Part shown: positions 44,397 to 53,548 of the stretch, piece after piece
Numbering within the stretch: position 1 is the stretch's first letter
Layout: every line of letters starts with the position of its first letter
Source of the DNA: Colwellia psychrerythraea
GTDB taxonomy: Bacteria; Pseudomonadota; Gammaproteobacteria; Enterobacterales; Alteromonadaceae
Direction of reading: 5' to 3'
Assembly (NCBI RefSeq): GCF_000764225.1
Contig: NZ_JQED01000042.1
Location: forward strand, 62,001-126,000
Length of the DNA: 64,000 nucleotides
The notes under the pieces: model-generated
The model's database searches: none
Told to the model about the DNA's origin: nothing
What the model saw: the letters and a program-made list of their open reading frames with translations, nothing else
Position numbers and translations under genes: made by a program

Positions 44397-45213
44397 TTAA
44401 AGGATCGACAGTTAGCCCTATCGGTAATTCTTTTAGTGCGGTAATAAATAGATTGAATAGTTCTGGTTGGGAGTTAATGTCTAGTTTTCGGTATAAATTT
44501 TTTCTATGGTATTTAATTGTTTCTATAGCATTTTCCAGCTTGTCTGCAATAGATTTCACCGAATAGCCCTGTAAGGTGAGATGTAGCACCTCACATTCCT
44601 TTTTAGTCAATACTGAACTGCCAAATTGTTTTAATGCCTCATCAAGTTGCCAGCTAAGTTGATCTTTTTTTCGGCTGTTATTAGCTAGGTACCAGTTAGT
44701 TAATATTGCTTGAACTACAGAAAATACCGTTTCAAGTGTTAAGACTTCTTGCGCAGAAAAATGTACCTTCCCGCCTAGCCTCGCTAAGGAGATACTAAAA
44801 ATTACATCGCATTCTGGTCTAATAATGAGACAAACTTCATCTTGTATATCGAGTTGTGAGTAAAATCGACGGTAATATTCTGACTCAGTAAAGCCACTTG
44901 GCGCGACTTGTTTCAAGGTAAATATTCCAGTCTCTTCTAAATCATAGGCAAGGCGATAAAAAGGGTCCAACAAATAAGCGCCACTTGAGTAACTACTTAT
45001 CTGCAATTGCTTACTTTCACAAGCCAGTAATCTCTGATGAGTGATTTCAGGTTTTTCACCCGTAACATATTTCGTCACTAGGCCACTTGAGGCATCAACC
45101 AGATTCTCCAGCGCATATAACAACATAGTCAAACCGTTGGTTTGATCTGTATTATGCAAAGCTTTTGCAAGATCTTGATGCCATTTATTCCAATCTGTAG
45201 ACGATTTTTTCAT
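44383..45213 (-). CDS. LuxR-family transcriptional regulator
   Basis: A 276-residue regulator. The C-terminal GerE/LuxR helix-turn-helix (about 205-265) reads LTKKECEVLHLTLQGYSVKSIADKLENAIETIKYHRKNLYRKLDI. The N-terminal 190 residues have no receiver Asp signature or recognisable autoinducer pocket; they look GAF-like or unclassified. It diverges from the agmatinase-family gene, 110 bp away, and is the likely regulator of that gene and the permease. Ligand unknown. Confidence 0.83.
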   Translation of the reverse strand: MKKSSTDWNKWHQDLAKALHNTDQTNGLTMLLYALENLVDASSGLVTKYVTGEKPEITHQRLLACESKQLQISSYSSGAYLLDPFYRLAYDLEETGIFTLKQVAPSGFTESEYYRRFYSQLDIQDEVCLIIRPECDVIFSISLARLGGKVHFSAQEVLTLETVFSVVQAILTNWYLANNSRKKDQLSWQLDEALKQFGSSVLTKKECEVLHLTLQGYSVKSIADKLENAIETIKYHRKNLYRKLDINSQPELFNLFITALKELPIGLTVDPLTLIK

Positions 45214-45246
45214 CAGTGTAGTGTTCCTTTAATTCACACTAAATAC

Positions 45247-45266
45247 GATCCCAATTTAAGGGGATC
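45247..45266. promoter_or_regulatory. Inverted repeat in the LuxR/agmatinase divergent promoter
   Basis: GATCCC and GGGATC flank an 8-base AT-rich spacer, midway between the two divergent genes. Possible operator for the LuxR-type protein; short enough to be chance. Confidence 0.35.
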
Positions 45267-45323
45267 TACAAATGCGTGACTTAGTGAAATACTGCCATAA
45301 CTAATCCAGAAGAGGAATAATTA

Positions 45324-46277
45324 ATGACCAGACCCACTGATTTTGCCATTACCAAAAAAGAACTATTAGGAACTGAAATTGAACCGACTTTTTCCGGTAT
45401 ATTAAGTTTTTTACGACGAAATTACAGTAAAGATTTAACGCATGCTGAAGTTGCTGTAACAGGTATTCCATATGACTTAGCACTGAGTAATCGTTCAGGT
45501 GCCCGTTTAGGCCCTCGAGCCATTAGAGCTGCATCGAGTAATTTGGCTTGGGGAACCGTAGCTCACTGGGGAATAGATCCATTTGAAACCTTACCTGTTG
45601 TTGATTATGGCGATTGTGGTATTGATACCAGTATGCCAGAACAGGTTCCACAGGATATTGAAGAGCACATTAGTCACATTCTTGACCAAGATTGCGCAAC
45701 CTTATGTCTAGGCGGTGACCACTTTATCACCTATCCCATTTTAAAGGCGTATGCAAAAAAGTTTGGTGGAGAAATATCTCTCATTCATTTTGATGCGCAT
45801 TATGATACATGGAATGACACCAAAGGTAAGATTGATCATGGCACCATGTTTTACCATGCGGCTAAGCAAGGTATTGTTTCACCGGAACGTTCGGTGCAAA
45901 TTGGCATGCGAACAGCTATTGATGACACTATTGGCTTCAATGTTATTAATAATCACGCCGTACACAGTCAGCAACCAGAAGAGATCTCGGCACAAATAAA
46001 AAAAATTGTCGGTGATAATCCATGTTACTTAACCTTTGATATTGATTGCCTCGACCCTGTTTATGCTCCAGGTACTGGTACACCTGTTGTAGGAGGATTA
46101 ACTACTTATCAGGCGCAACGCATTTTACGTGGCCTTGAGGGGATTAACTTGATAGGTATGGATTTGGTTGAAGTATCCCCAGCTTATGACCATGCTGAAA
46201 TAACGTCACTCGCTGGAGCGTCTTTAGCACTTGATTTGTTATGCTTATATGCAACAGCAAGTCACCAAAAAACATAA
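45324..46277 (+). CDS. Agmatinase-family ureohydrolase
   Basis: Manganese ureohydrolase of 317 residues. All metal ligands are visible: His133 in GGDHFITYP, Asp157, His159 and Asp161 in HFDAHYDTW, and Asp239 and Asp241 in FDIDCLDP. The entry segment SGARLGPRAIRAAS is the family signature. Agmatine to putrescine plus urea (SpeB) is the most likely reaction, but guanidinobutyrase and guanidinopropionase share these motifs, and the divergent LuxR gene and following permease suggest catabolism of an imported guanidino compound rather than housekeeping polyamine synthesis. Confidence 0.87.
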   Translation: MTRPTDFAITKKELLGTEIEPTFSGILSFLRRNYSKDLTHAEVAVTGIPYDLALSNRSGARLGPRAIRAASSNLAWGTVAHWGIDPFETLPVVDYGDCGIDTSMPEQVPQDIEEHISHILDQDCATLCLGGDHFITYPILKAYAKKFGGEISLIHFDAHYDTWNDTKGKIDHGTMFYHAAKQGIVSPERSVQIGMRTAIDDTIGFNVINNHAVHSQQPEEISAQIKKIVGDNPCYLTFDIDCLDPVYAPGTGTPVVGGLTTYQAQRILRGLEGINLIGMDLVEVSPAYDHAEITSLAGASLALDLLCLYATASHQKT

Positions 46278-46330
46278 TAAATGCAGGCATTCTTTTATAA
46301 CTATAACGATAATAATTAGGAGTTAACTGC

Positions 46331-47695
46331 ATGACACAATTTAAAAAAATTGAAAACATGTTTGGCTACAAAGACATGATTTTCTACTGTATTTCAGCTA
46401 TTTTATTAGTTGAGCAAATCGCTATGTCTGCCTCTGTAGGGCCTTACGCAGTATTTTGGTGGTTAGTTACAATCATTTTTTTTATGTTACCAAACACTTT
46501 AGTGACATCAGAGCTTGGCGCTACTTATCCAGAACAAGGGGGGATTTATGCCTGGGTTAGAGACGCATTTGGTGCGCGTTGGGGAGCTCGTATTACTTGG
46601 TTATACTGGGTAAATATAGCCTTATGGGTTCCTTCTGTCTTTATCATGTTCTCTGGTATGTTATCGGCTTTATTTTTTCCTGATATGAGTTTATGGACGC
46701 AGATCTCTATAGCCATTTTCCTGTGTTTCTTACTTGCGATTACAAACAGTGTGCCATTGCATTATACCAAGTGGTTACTACTTGTTGCGACCCCAATGAA
46801 GTTCTTGATCGTATTGACTATCGGGGGAGCTGGAATCAACTATGGCCTAACACATGGATTTGCCAATGACTTGAGTTTGTCAGCCGCTGTGGCTGATTTG
46901 TCGAGTGGTTTGGCTTATATTCCGGTAATTGTTTATGGTTGCTTAGGTCTTGAGCTTATCATGTCAGAAAGTAACAAAATAATATCTCCTGAGAAGAATA
47001 TTCCTAAAGCTATGTTTATATCTGGGGCTATTACTGCGTTTCTTTATATTTTTGGTACCGTTGGTATATTGGCGGCCGTTCCTGCTGGAGAAGTTGAAAT
47101 TGTAAGTATTTTTGCTGTCACGCTAAGAGAATTATTTGGGGGGAATGAGTCGGGCGACCTGCTAGTTTCTGTACTTGGTATCATGACATTATTTACTTTC
47201 TTTGCATCTATGATTGCTTGGACTTTGGGAGGAAATGCAGCAATGGCCGAAGCGGGTCAGGAAAAAGAAATGCCAAGTATATTTGGTATTTTAACGAAGA
47301 AACACGAGATGCCAATTGGCTCTGCGATCATTTTATCGTCAACTTGCGCAGCTATGTTAATTATTTATGGTTTAATGGCGAAAAATGCAGAAGAGCTGTA
47401 TTGGACGTTGTTCTCGTTCGGCGCAATAATATTTTTAATGCCCTATATCGCAATGCACTGTTCTTTTTTAAAGCTACGTCAACGAGACGCCAATAAATTC
47501 CGCCCATTTAGCGTGCCAGGAGGAGAGCTATCTGCAAAACTATTTGCTGGTTTGTGTATCTTGATATTGATAGTTGCCATTTTACTCTTTTTCTGGGTAC
47601 CAGGGGAGCCAATTGATTTAAGTTACATTGCACAAGTGAGTGTCGGGTTGTTCGTTACTTTATTGTTTGGTGAAATGTTGGCACGTAAAAACTGA
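46331..47695 (+). CDS. APC-superfamily amino acid/amine permease
   Basis: A 454-residue inner-membrane transporter with about 12 hydrophobic helices. The N-terminal start (MIFYCISAILLVEQIAMSASVGPYAVFWWL) and ELGATYPEQGGIYAWVRDAFG, then VYGCLGLELIMSESNKIISPEKNIPKAM, are typical of APC exchangers of the glutamate/GABA or YjeM type. It lies 53 bp after the ureohydrolase and is probably co-transcribed, so the cargo may be agmatine, guanidinobutyrate or a related amine. A 12- to 14-bp hairpin follows. Confidence 0.85.
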   Translation: MTQFKKIENMFGYKDMIFYCISAILLVEQIAMSASVGPYAVFWWLVTIIFFMLPNTLVTSELGATYPEQGGIYAWVRDAFGARWGARITWLYWVNIALWVPSVFIMFSGMLSALFFPDMSLWTQISIAIFLCFLLAITNSVPLHYTKWLLLVATPMKFLIVLTIGGAGINYGLTHGFANDLSLSAAVADLSSGLAYIPVIVYGCLGLELIMSESNKIISPEKNIPKAMFISGAITAFLYIFGTVGILAAVPAGEVEIVSIFAVTLRELFGGNESGDLLVSVLGIMTLFTFFASMIAWTLGGNAAMAEAGQEKEMPSIFGILTKKHEMPIGSAIILSSTCAAMLIIYGLMAKNAEELYWTLFSFGAIIFLMPYIAMHCSFLKLRQRDANKFRPFSVPGGELSAKLFAGLCILILIVAILLFFWVPGEPIDLSYIAQVSVGLFVTLLFGEMLARKN

Positions 47696-47750
47696 TAAAA
47701 TTAGTGCTGCAGACTAGCTTTACTTTCAACGATAAAGTGGCAGATGACTA

Positions 47751-47784
47751 AATCCCGCTCTTAAGCCATCAAGGGTGGGATTTA
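47751..47784 (+). terminator. Terminator after the permease
   Basis: AATCCCGCTCTT pairs with AAGGGTGGGATT through two G-U pairs, extended by flanking TAA/TTA, and is followed by TTATTAGTT. Confidence 0.5.
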
Positions 47785-48083
47785 TTAGTTATAAGTGTTA
47801 ATGAAGCTTCATTTCACGGTTACACGGTTTAGCTTACCACTGAGTTAGTTGGGTAAACTCGTTAAACTTTTACAATCCCTAAAGAACAAATATCGCTTAT
47901 TGATGGAGATACAATGGGCGCCATAGTATGAGTTATGTTAGCAAATTTCTCACAGTCTACGATGGAATGTTAAAGAGTATGAAGCCGACATTCTGTTAGG
48001 ATTGCTGGTAACTTATGAATGCTCATTTGGGAAGTCAGACAACTACTTTTGCTTTTTATTTTTTAGTAAATTGTAAAGCACCA

Positions 48084-48121
48084 GGTAAATCAAATAGGTA
48101 TATCTTTCTATTTGATTTACC
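48084..48121 (-). terminator. Long hairpin after the GGDEF/EAL gene
   Basis: GGTAAATCAAATAG and CTATTTGATTTACC are perfect 14-bp arms with a 10-base spacer, about 55 bp after the stop. No U-run on the gene's strand. Confidence 0.6.
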
Positions 48122-48174
48122 CAGGTAGGTTAGTACTTACCTTCTGGTAATGTGGTATTCCTGCTTTATACCTT

Positions 48175-50541
48175 TTAGCCTAGCGCAGAACTAACATCTG
48201 CTGATAGAACGCTTATTAATTGTTCAAACTCGGTAATAGGTACAGGGCGACTAAACAAATAACCTTGGTATTGACTGCAGCCATTTTTGAATAAAAATTG
48301 ACGTTGTTCTTGGGTTTCTACACCTTCCGCAATAACATCATATTTTAGACTGTTAGATAAGTTAATAATTGTTTGTACTATTGCGGCATCATCGGGATCT
48401 GTTGTGATATCACGGACAAATGATTGATCTATTTTTAATTGCTTTAACGGCAAGCGTTTTAAGCACGAAAGAGAGGAATATCCCGTACCGAAATCATCCA
48501 TCGAGAAGTCAATGCCGAGTTGATTTAATTGATGCATTTTTTCAATGATAATGTCGATATTTTCAAGCACTATACTTTCGGTTAATTCCAGCTTTAAACC
48601 ACGCGGATTTATATTATGTAAGACAATTATCTCTTCGACAATTTCAACAAAGTTTTCTTGTTGAAATTGTAAGGCACTGACATTTACGGATATCTGCCAA
48701 TTTTCTCGGCCAGGGATGTTTTCCCATTCTGTAAGTTGATGGCAAGCCGACTCTAATACCCAGCGTCCTATGGGTATGATAAGGCCGCTTTCTTCCGCTA
48801 AAGGAATAAAATCAATTGGTGAAACCATTCCTCGTATCGGATGAAACCAGCGCAATAATACTTCGGCACCTTGAATACCTTTAATTTCATCTATTTGAAT
48901 TTGGTAGTAAAGCTCAAGTTCACCATTGTCAATCGCTTGGTGCAGCTCAGCAAGGATAGCTGCATTTTCTTCTAACGCGATCTGCATGGCTGGGTCAAAG
49001 AAGCGTATCGCATTTCTACCTGCTGCTTTTGCTTGGTACATTGCAACGTCAGCTTGCTTGAGGATTTCATCGGGGCTGGTTAAGTCTGGTTTGAATAAAC
49101 TAATACCAATACTTGGCGTGCAGTGAAAATTCATTTCGTTCTTAGTCTTTACATTTTCTTTGATAGATAATTTGTAAGATTGGCAAATGGATAACCGTAT
49201 TTTTTCTGCGACTTTTTCGGCAGCATGGCTAGCAGAAGTTTCATCATCGCCAAGATTAGAGATCAAGGCAACAAACTCATCGCCCCCTAATCGAGCGACT
49301 ATATCTTCATCTCTAACAGTGTTTTGTATTCTGGCGGCAACAGCTATTAATAATTGATCACCCATATTATGCCCTTGCGTATCATTGAGGGTTTTAAAGT
49401 GATCAAGATCGATGAAAAAAAGTGCGTTGTATCGTTCGTCATTAGCACTAGTTGTAACCATAAGCTGCAATCTATTTTGCAACATTCTGCGATTTGGTAA
49501 CTGTGTTAAAGAGTCATAAAAAGCAAGTCGTTGGATTTGCTCTTCATGATTTTTTCGTTCAGTGATATCTCTGCTAACGCTCATTAAGCCATAGCGAGTC
49601 CCATCTAGTCCATCAAAGGTTTTCTTAATCGTTTCATGTAATACTTTGCTACCGTCAGGGTAAACGACCCACTCATCTTGACTGTACACTTTGCCATTGG
49701 CGATAATTTTCCGCTCATCAAATTCTGTTGTGTCTGAAGGGCCAAAGTTACCCTTGAGGTCTTGAGCCTTTTTTCCTTTCAGTTCTTGCTCTGATAGACC
49801 AACATATTGTTCAAAAGCATGGTTACAGCCAAGGTAGCGTCCTTGCACATCTTTAAAAGAGATTAAGTCAGGCAATGAGCCAATCAATCCTCTCATCAAA
49901 CTTTGCTCTCTGCTCAATAGTTTTTGGCTTTCAATCAGGTCATATTCTGATTTTCTGCGCTCGCGTTGGCGACTGAGTATCAAGCCCACTACCATAGTGC
50001 AAATTGGAAAAACGAAGATGATGGGTTTTATAACGGCGCTGATGACTTTGAATCGTAAATGTTCGGGCATGAGTAACATACAACCCAATACCGTGATTTG
50101 AATCAGCATGCCAAAAGAATAGAGCTTGAACCAATCAAGCTGCAGGTTTTTTCGCTTCAATACCGTCGCGAATATATAACCAAGAAAACCGGGGATAATG
50201 ACGCAGAGTGAACCAACAAGAATTCCTGCACCTCCTATATGCAGCCTTAAGCTAACCATCATAGCGCCGGCAATTAGCGTGGGGACTAGGCCAAAAAACA
50301 AACCACAAAGGCTGATCAGTACCCATCGTGTGTCAAAGAACATTCCAGGAGCCAGTTCCCATGAAGTATTCATTACAGCAAGGCCGAGCAAACCAACTAA
50401 TAAACCTGAGGTAAGGTCACGTACTTTTTTATTGTTAATGGACTCAAGTTTTAGAGCATCATAAATAACGCCTAAAGAAATTAGGAGCGCTGCATTGTAG
50501 AGTAGGGCAATAAAACTGTTAGTATCCATATCAGAGAACAA
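48175..50541 (-). CDS. Membrane 5TM-PAS-GGDEF-EAL c-di-GMP protein
   Basis: A 788-residue bifunctional signalling protein. The N-terminus has five to six membrane helices (about 10-190) like the 5TMR_LYT sensor of LytS, then a PAS domain (about 215-328, ending RDITERK). The GGDEF domain has an intact GGDEF (419-423) with inhibitory-site RDED five residues upstream. The EAL domain has EVL in place of EAL (560-562), with NVSALQF and DDFGTGYSSL motifs intact. The GGDEF half looks active; the EAL half may be weak or a full phosphodiesterase, since EVL occurs in active enzymes. Monocistronic. Signal unknown. Confidence 0.9.
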   Translation of the reverse strand: MFSDMDTNSFIALLYNAALLISLGVIYDALKLESINNKKVRDLTSGLLVGLLGLAVMNTSWELAPGMFFDTRWVLISLCGLFFGLVPTLIAGAMMVSLRLHIGGAGILVGSLCVIIPGFLGYIFATVLKRKNLQLDWFKLYSFGMLIQITVLGCMLLMPEHLRFKVISAVIKPIIFVFPICTMVVGLILSRQRERRKSEYDLIESQKLLSREQSLMRGLIGSLPDLISFKDVQGRYLGCNHAFEQYVGLSEQELKGKKAQDLKGNFGPSDTTEFDERKIIANGKVYSQDEWVVYPDGSKVLHETIKKTFDGLDGTRYGLMSVSRDITERKNHEEQIQRLAFYDSLTQLPNRRMLQNRLQLMVTTSANDERYNALFFIDLDHFKTLNDTQGHNMGDQLLIAVAARIQNTVRDEDIVARLGGDEFVALISNLGDDETSASHAAEKVAEKIRLSICQSYKLSIKENVKTKNEMNFHCTPSIGISLFKPDLTSPDEILKQADVAMYQAKAAGRNAIRFFDPAMQIALEENAAILAELHQAIDNGELELYYQIQIDEIKGIQGAEVLLRWFHPIRGMVSPIDFIPLAEESGLIIPIGRWVLESACHQLTEWENIPGRENWQISVNVSALQFQQENFVEIVEEIIVLHNINPRGLKLELTESIVLENIDIIIEKMHQLNQLGIDFSMDDFGTGYSSLSCLKRLPLKQLKIDQSFVRDITTDPDDAAIVQTIINLSNSLKYDVIAEGVETQEQRQFLFKNGCSQYQGYLFSRPVPITEFEQLISVLSADVSSALG

Positions 50542-51076
50542 ATGCCTTTTAAAGTAAGTAAGTATTTTATCAGCAAAGTGACAAGAACTGTATATGAGTT
50601 ATGAGTCTAGCTGACCTTTCCATAGAGTATATTGTATTTTTAATTGCTAGATTCTATCTTGTTTACAACTGTTTATGACGATATTTATTTAGAACATATC
50701 TTCTTTATATATAACAAGAACTGAAAATACTTAACTCGTTAAACCATGATATATTTTTAAGACAGCATCTCTTTTCATTTTTCTTGTCGTTGTCGGTAAA
50801 TCATTGTTACAGCCCAAGTGATAGAGCGAATTAATAGTTGATTTTAATGGTTTTTAAATAACGCTTAATGCAATGAGCTTGCTCAGAGTGAGTTGGACTG
50901 TTTGGTTATGCAATGTGAATTGAATCAACAGCCTTATAAATCAATAGTTAAATAAGTATAAATAACTAATGGGCGAATCACTCATTAGCTATTTCGTTTA
51001 TTTTAAATATATCAGCAGCTCCTCACGATTGATCAAAAGAAGCGAGAAATAAGGTTGGTTAAATCTTGGCTGAATA
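50542..51076. other. Gene-free 535-bp region
   Basis: It contains the promoter of the GGDEF/EAL gene near its left end. A hairpin at 50960-50994, AAATAACTAATG with CATTAGCTATTT (one A-C mismatch), follows the chemotaxis receptor stop and probably ends that transcript. The remaining 350 bp hold nothing I recognise. Confidence 0.5.
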
Positions 51077-52645
51077 TTATCTGAATTGTTGTAATAAACT
51101 CTGCTGTTCACTAAGTTTCTCTAATAAATTCTGACTCAATGATACGGCCTCTAGACCATTCTCTTCACTTTTGGTTGCCATATCACTGATCGATACTATA
51201 TTTTCACTCACTTGTGAAGTGACCACTGATTGTTCTTCTACTGCGGTTGCAATTTGTGCGCTGATATCTGCTAGTTCAGATACTTCGCTAGTTATTTTTT
51301 CTAACGACTCACCCGTTTCATTTGCCAGTTCAACACACGTTTGAGATAATGTATTTCCTTGCTCCATGGCTACTGTGGCTGAATCAGATTCGATTTGTAG
51401 TTGCCCTAATAGGGCACTAATTTCTTCAGTGGATTGTTGTGAGCGCATGGCTAATGCTCTCACTTCTTCTGCCACAACAGCAAACCCTCTACCTTGCTCA
51501 CCTGCGCGCGCAGCTTCTATCGCTGCATTTAACGCAAGTAAATTTGTTTGATCTGCAATACTACTAATTTGGGTCAACACGGTTTCAATTGATTTAGTAC
51601 CATTAATCAAACGGCTAATTGCACTATCTACATCGGCGAGCTGTTCAGATAATTCGTTAATTGCCTCAACTGTTTTAAATACCATTTTTTGACCTTCATT
51701 GCTGATATCTAATCCTTGCTGTGATGATTCTGAGGCGTGTGTCACTATCTTTGCTATATCTTGAACCGTTGCGGACATTTGATTAATTGCGGTAGCAACA
51801 TGTTCAGTTTCCATCGCTTGTTGATTAAGTATATCAGCAACTTCATTACCGGTATTTGATGATTGTTGAGCTAATACGGTGATATTATCTGAATCATCAC
51901 TAACACGACCGACGACAGCATTTAATTGTGAGTCTTGCATTTTTAATGCTAATTCAATACAACCAACATCATCATTATTACCTGAATATAAATAAGCCAT
52001 TAAACTGTTATTGAAAATGTTTTTAGATGATTGCACTACTTTTTTATACTTCTTACGCCAAGTGGCAAAAATACCAGCACCAACAGCAGCCATAATGAAG
52101 TTAGGCAGCGACAGCCACAAGGGGTCGTCGGTGAGCGCGAGTGACAGCGCTGAAACGGCGACTAATAGAAATAAAATACTTTGTATCCACACGGTTATAT
52201 CTGTGTGAATGGTTAGTTTCTTCAGTGAGTCTCCCGCACAAAGGCGAGGGTAAATATTATTAGCCCGCTCTTTTACTGTCTCATCCAGTAATGTTCTGAC
52301 TGACTGATATTCAACGGTACTTCCAGTACTATCCTTGATTGGTGTGACAAAGGCGTTGACCCAATAATAATCACCGTTTTTACATTTATTTTTAACTGGT
52401 CCCATCCATGAGCTTCCATTTTGGATACTAGACCATAAATCTTCGAATGCTACTTTAGGCATATCTGGGTGCCTCACCATATTATGAGGATTCCCCTTTA
52501 ATTCTTCTAACGAATAGCCGGCGATTTCACAAAAGCTGTTATTGGCGTATTTGATGTGGCTGTTTAAATCAGTTGTCGATAGTAAAACTTCGGAAGATGA
52601 AAAACTCTTTTCACAGTTCTTATTCATTTCTTTATAATTATCCAT
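51077..52645 (-). CDS. Methyl-accepting chemotaxis protein with N-terminal PAS (Aer-like)
   Basis: A 522-residue chemoreceptor of the Aer type. The PAS domain (about 20-120) contains [27 protein letters not shown] and [19 protein letters not shown]. Two closely spaced hydrophobic helices (about 149-190) form a membrane hairpin without a periplasmic ligand domain. The C-terminal signalling domain carries the conserved hairpin tip [29 protein letters not shown]-type receptors usually sense redox or energy state through FAD; Aer flavin binding is not proven here. A second start ATG at 52627 is possible. Monocistronic. Confidence 0.9.
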   Translation of the reverse strand: MDNYKEMNKNCEKSFSSSEVLLSTTDLNSHIKYANNSFCEIAGYSLEELKGNPHNMVRHPDMPKVAFEDLWSSIQNGSSWMGPVKNKCKNGDYYWVNAFVTPIKDSTGSTVEYQSVRTLLDETVKERANNIYPRLCAGDSLKKLTIHTDITVWIQSILFLLVAVSALSLALTDDPLWLSLPNFIMAAVGAGIFATWRKKYKKVVQSSKNIFNNSLMAYLYSGNNDDVGCIELALKMQDSQLNAVVGRVSDDSDNITVLAQQSSNTGNEVADILNQQAMETEHVATAINQMSATVQDIAKIVTHASESSQQGLDISNEGQKMVFKTVEAINELSEQLADVDSAISRLINGTKSIETVLTQISSIADQTNLLALNAAIEAARAGEQGRGFAVVAEEVRALAMRSQQSTEEISALLGQLQIESDSATVAMEQGNTLSQTCVELANETGESLEKITSEVSELADISAQIATAVEEQSVVTSQVSENIVSISDMATKSEENGLEAVSLSQNLLEKLSEQQSLLQQFR

Positions 52646-52942
52646 AATTTAGTCAATGTATGTGCAAAATTATAAAATGTTCTATCTTTTAATTAATTGA
52701 TCTACTTCAGTATTTACCTTATTTCTTATGATTTTGGCGAAAGTGAAATTATCGAAAATTAGTGATGAAAATTGGGGTGGAAATAAGTTATAACTTAAGG
52801 CCTTAGCTTTCTATAATTAAAAACTAATCAAGGATGAATTGCTTGGTTTGCGTGGCCGACTGAACTATTTTCTGGAAGCCATATCAATTGAAATTAACTA
52901 AATGTTGATGGGGCAATATTTGATACCATAGACCATTCAACT

Positions 52943-53548
52943 TTATTTTTTTGAAAACACCAAAAGCTGATTGTTAGCGGGCATATTATGATCAGCTGTT
53001 AAGGTAAGTCCTGCTGAACTTGCTAATATCAGTATTGCTTCCATATCGCGGATACCGCTATCGATATCTCTATTTTTCAGCCATAGATCAAAATCAGCGT
53101 TACTTTCGCTGGTATACTTTCCTTGATACTTAAAAGGACCGTATATGCAAACTATGCCCTGAGGGGCTAGGTTGTTCGCAATGCCTTGAAAAAATTTAAC
53201 CACTAAGGGCCAACTTATTATGTGCAATGTATTGGCAGTATATAATCCATCAACTTGCTGATAATTTTCAGGTTTCGGCCAAGCTTTATTCAAATCTATC
53301 ACAATCGGTTTTTGCACATTCGATAAGAGGGTTTCATCTAACCATAAATTAATACCTTGATGATTTACTTGTAAATCACTGGTTTGCCATATTAAATGCG
53401 GTAGATTTTGTCCAAAGAAAACAGCATGTTGTCCCGTTCCAGAGCCAATCTCTAACACCTGTTTATTTTGTGAAAATACCTTTGATAGTATGTTTAAAAT
53501 TGGTCGTTTATTATTTTCACATGCTTGGGAAAAGGGCTTATTCATCAT
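52943..53548 (-). CDS. DUF938-family SAM-dependent methyltransferase-like protein
   Basis: A 201-residue cytoplasmic protein (from MMNKPFSQACENNKRPIL). SAM-binding motif I is VLEIGSGTGQHAVFF, with a motif II-like acidic residue near QTSDLQVNHQGI and a motif IV-like TANTLHIISWP. It fits the DUF938 family, for which no substrate is established. The start is placed at ATG-ATG-A overlapping the TGA of the upstream COG3146 gene; longer starts to 53620 would overlap that gene by 75 bases. Translational coupling suggests a joint role with its neighbour. Confidence 0.82.
   Translation of the reverse strand: MMNKPFSQACENNKRPILNILSKVFSQNKQVLEIGSGTGQHAVFFGQNLPHLIWQTSDLQVNHQGINLWLDETLLSNVQKPIVIDLNKAWPKPENYQQVDGLYTANTLHIISWPLVVKFFQGIANNLAPQGIVCIYGPFKYQGKYTSESNADFDLWLKNRDIDSGIRDMEAILILASSAGLTLTADHNMPANNQLLVFSKK

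Larger units (their letters stand above)
47696..48174. other. Gene-free 479-bp region between convergent genes
   Basis: No credible coding frame. It holds the permease terminator near 47751-47784 and a long hairpin at 48084-48121 that belongs to the GGDEF/EAL transcript from the other side. The middle 300 bp show nothing recognisable. Confidence 0.5.

Noticed and set aside
48175..50541. EAL domain as dead because it reads EVL
   Set aside because: EVL occurs in active phosphodiesterases and the DDFGTGYSSL and other motifs are intact, so loss of activity cannot be claimed.
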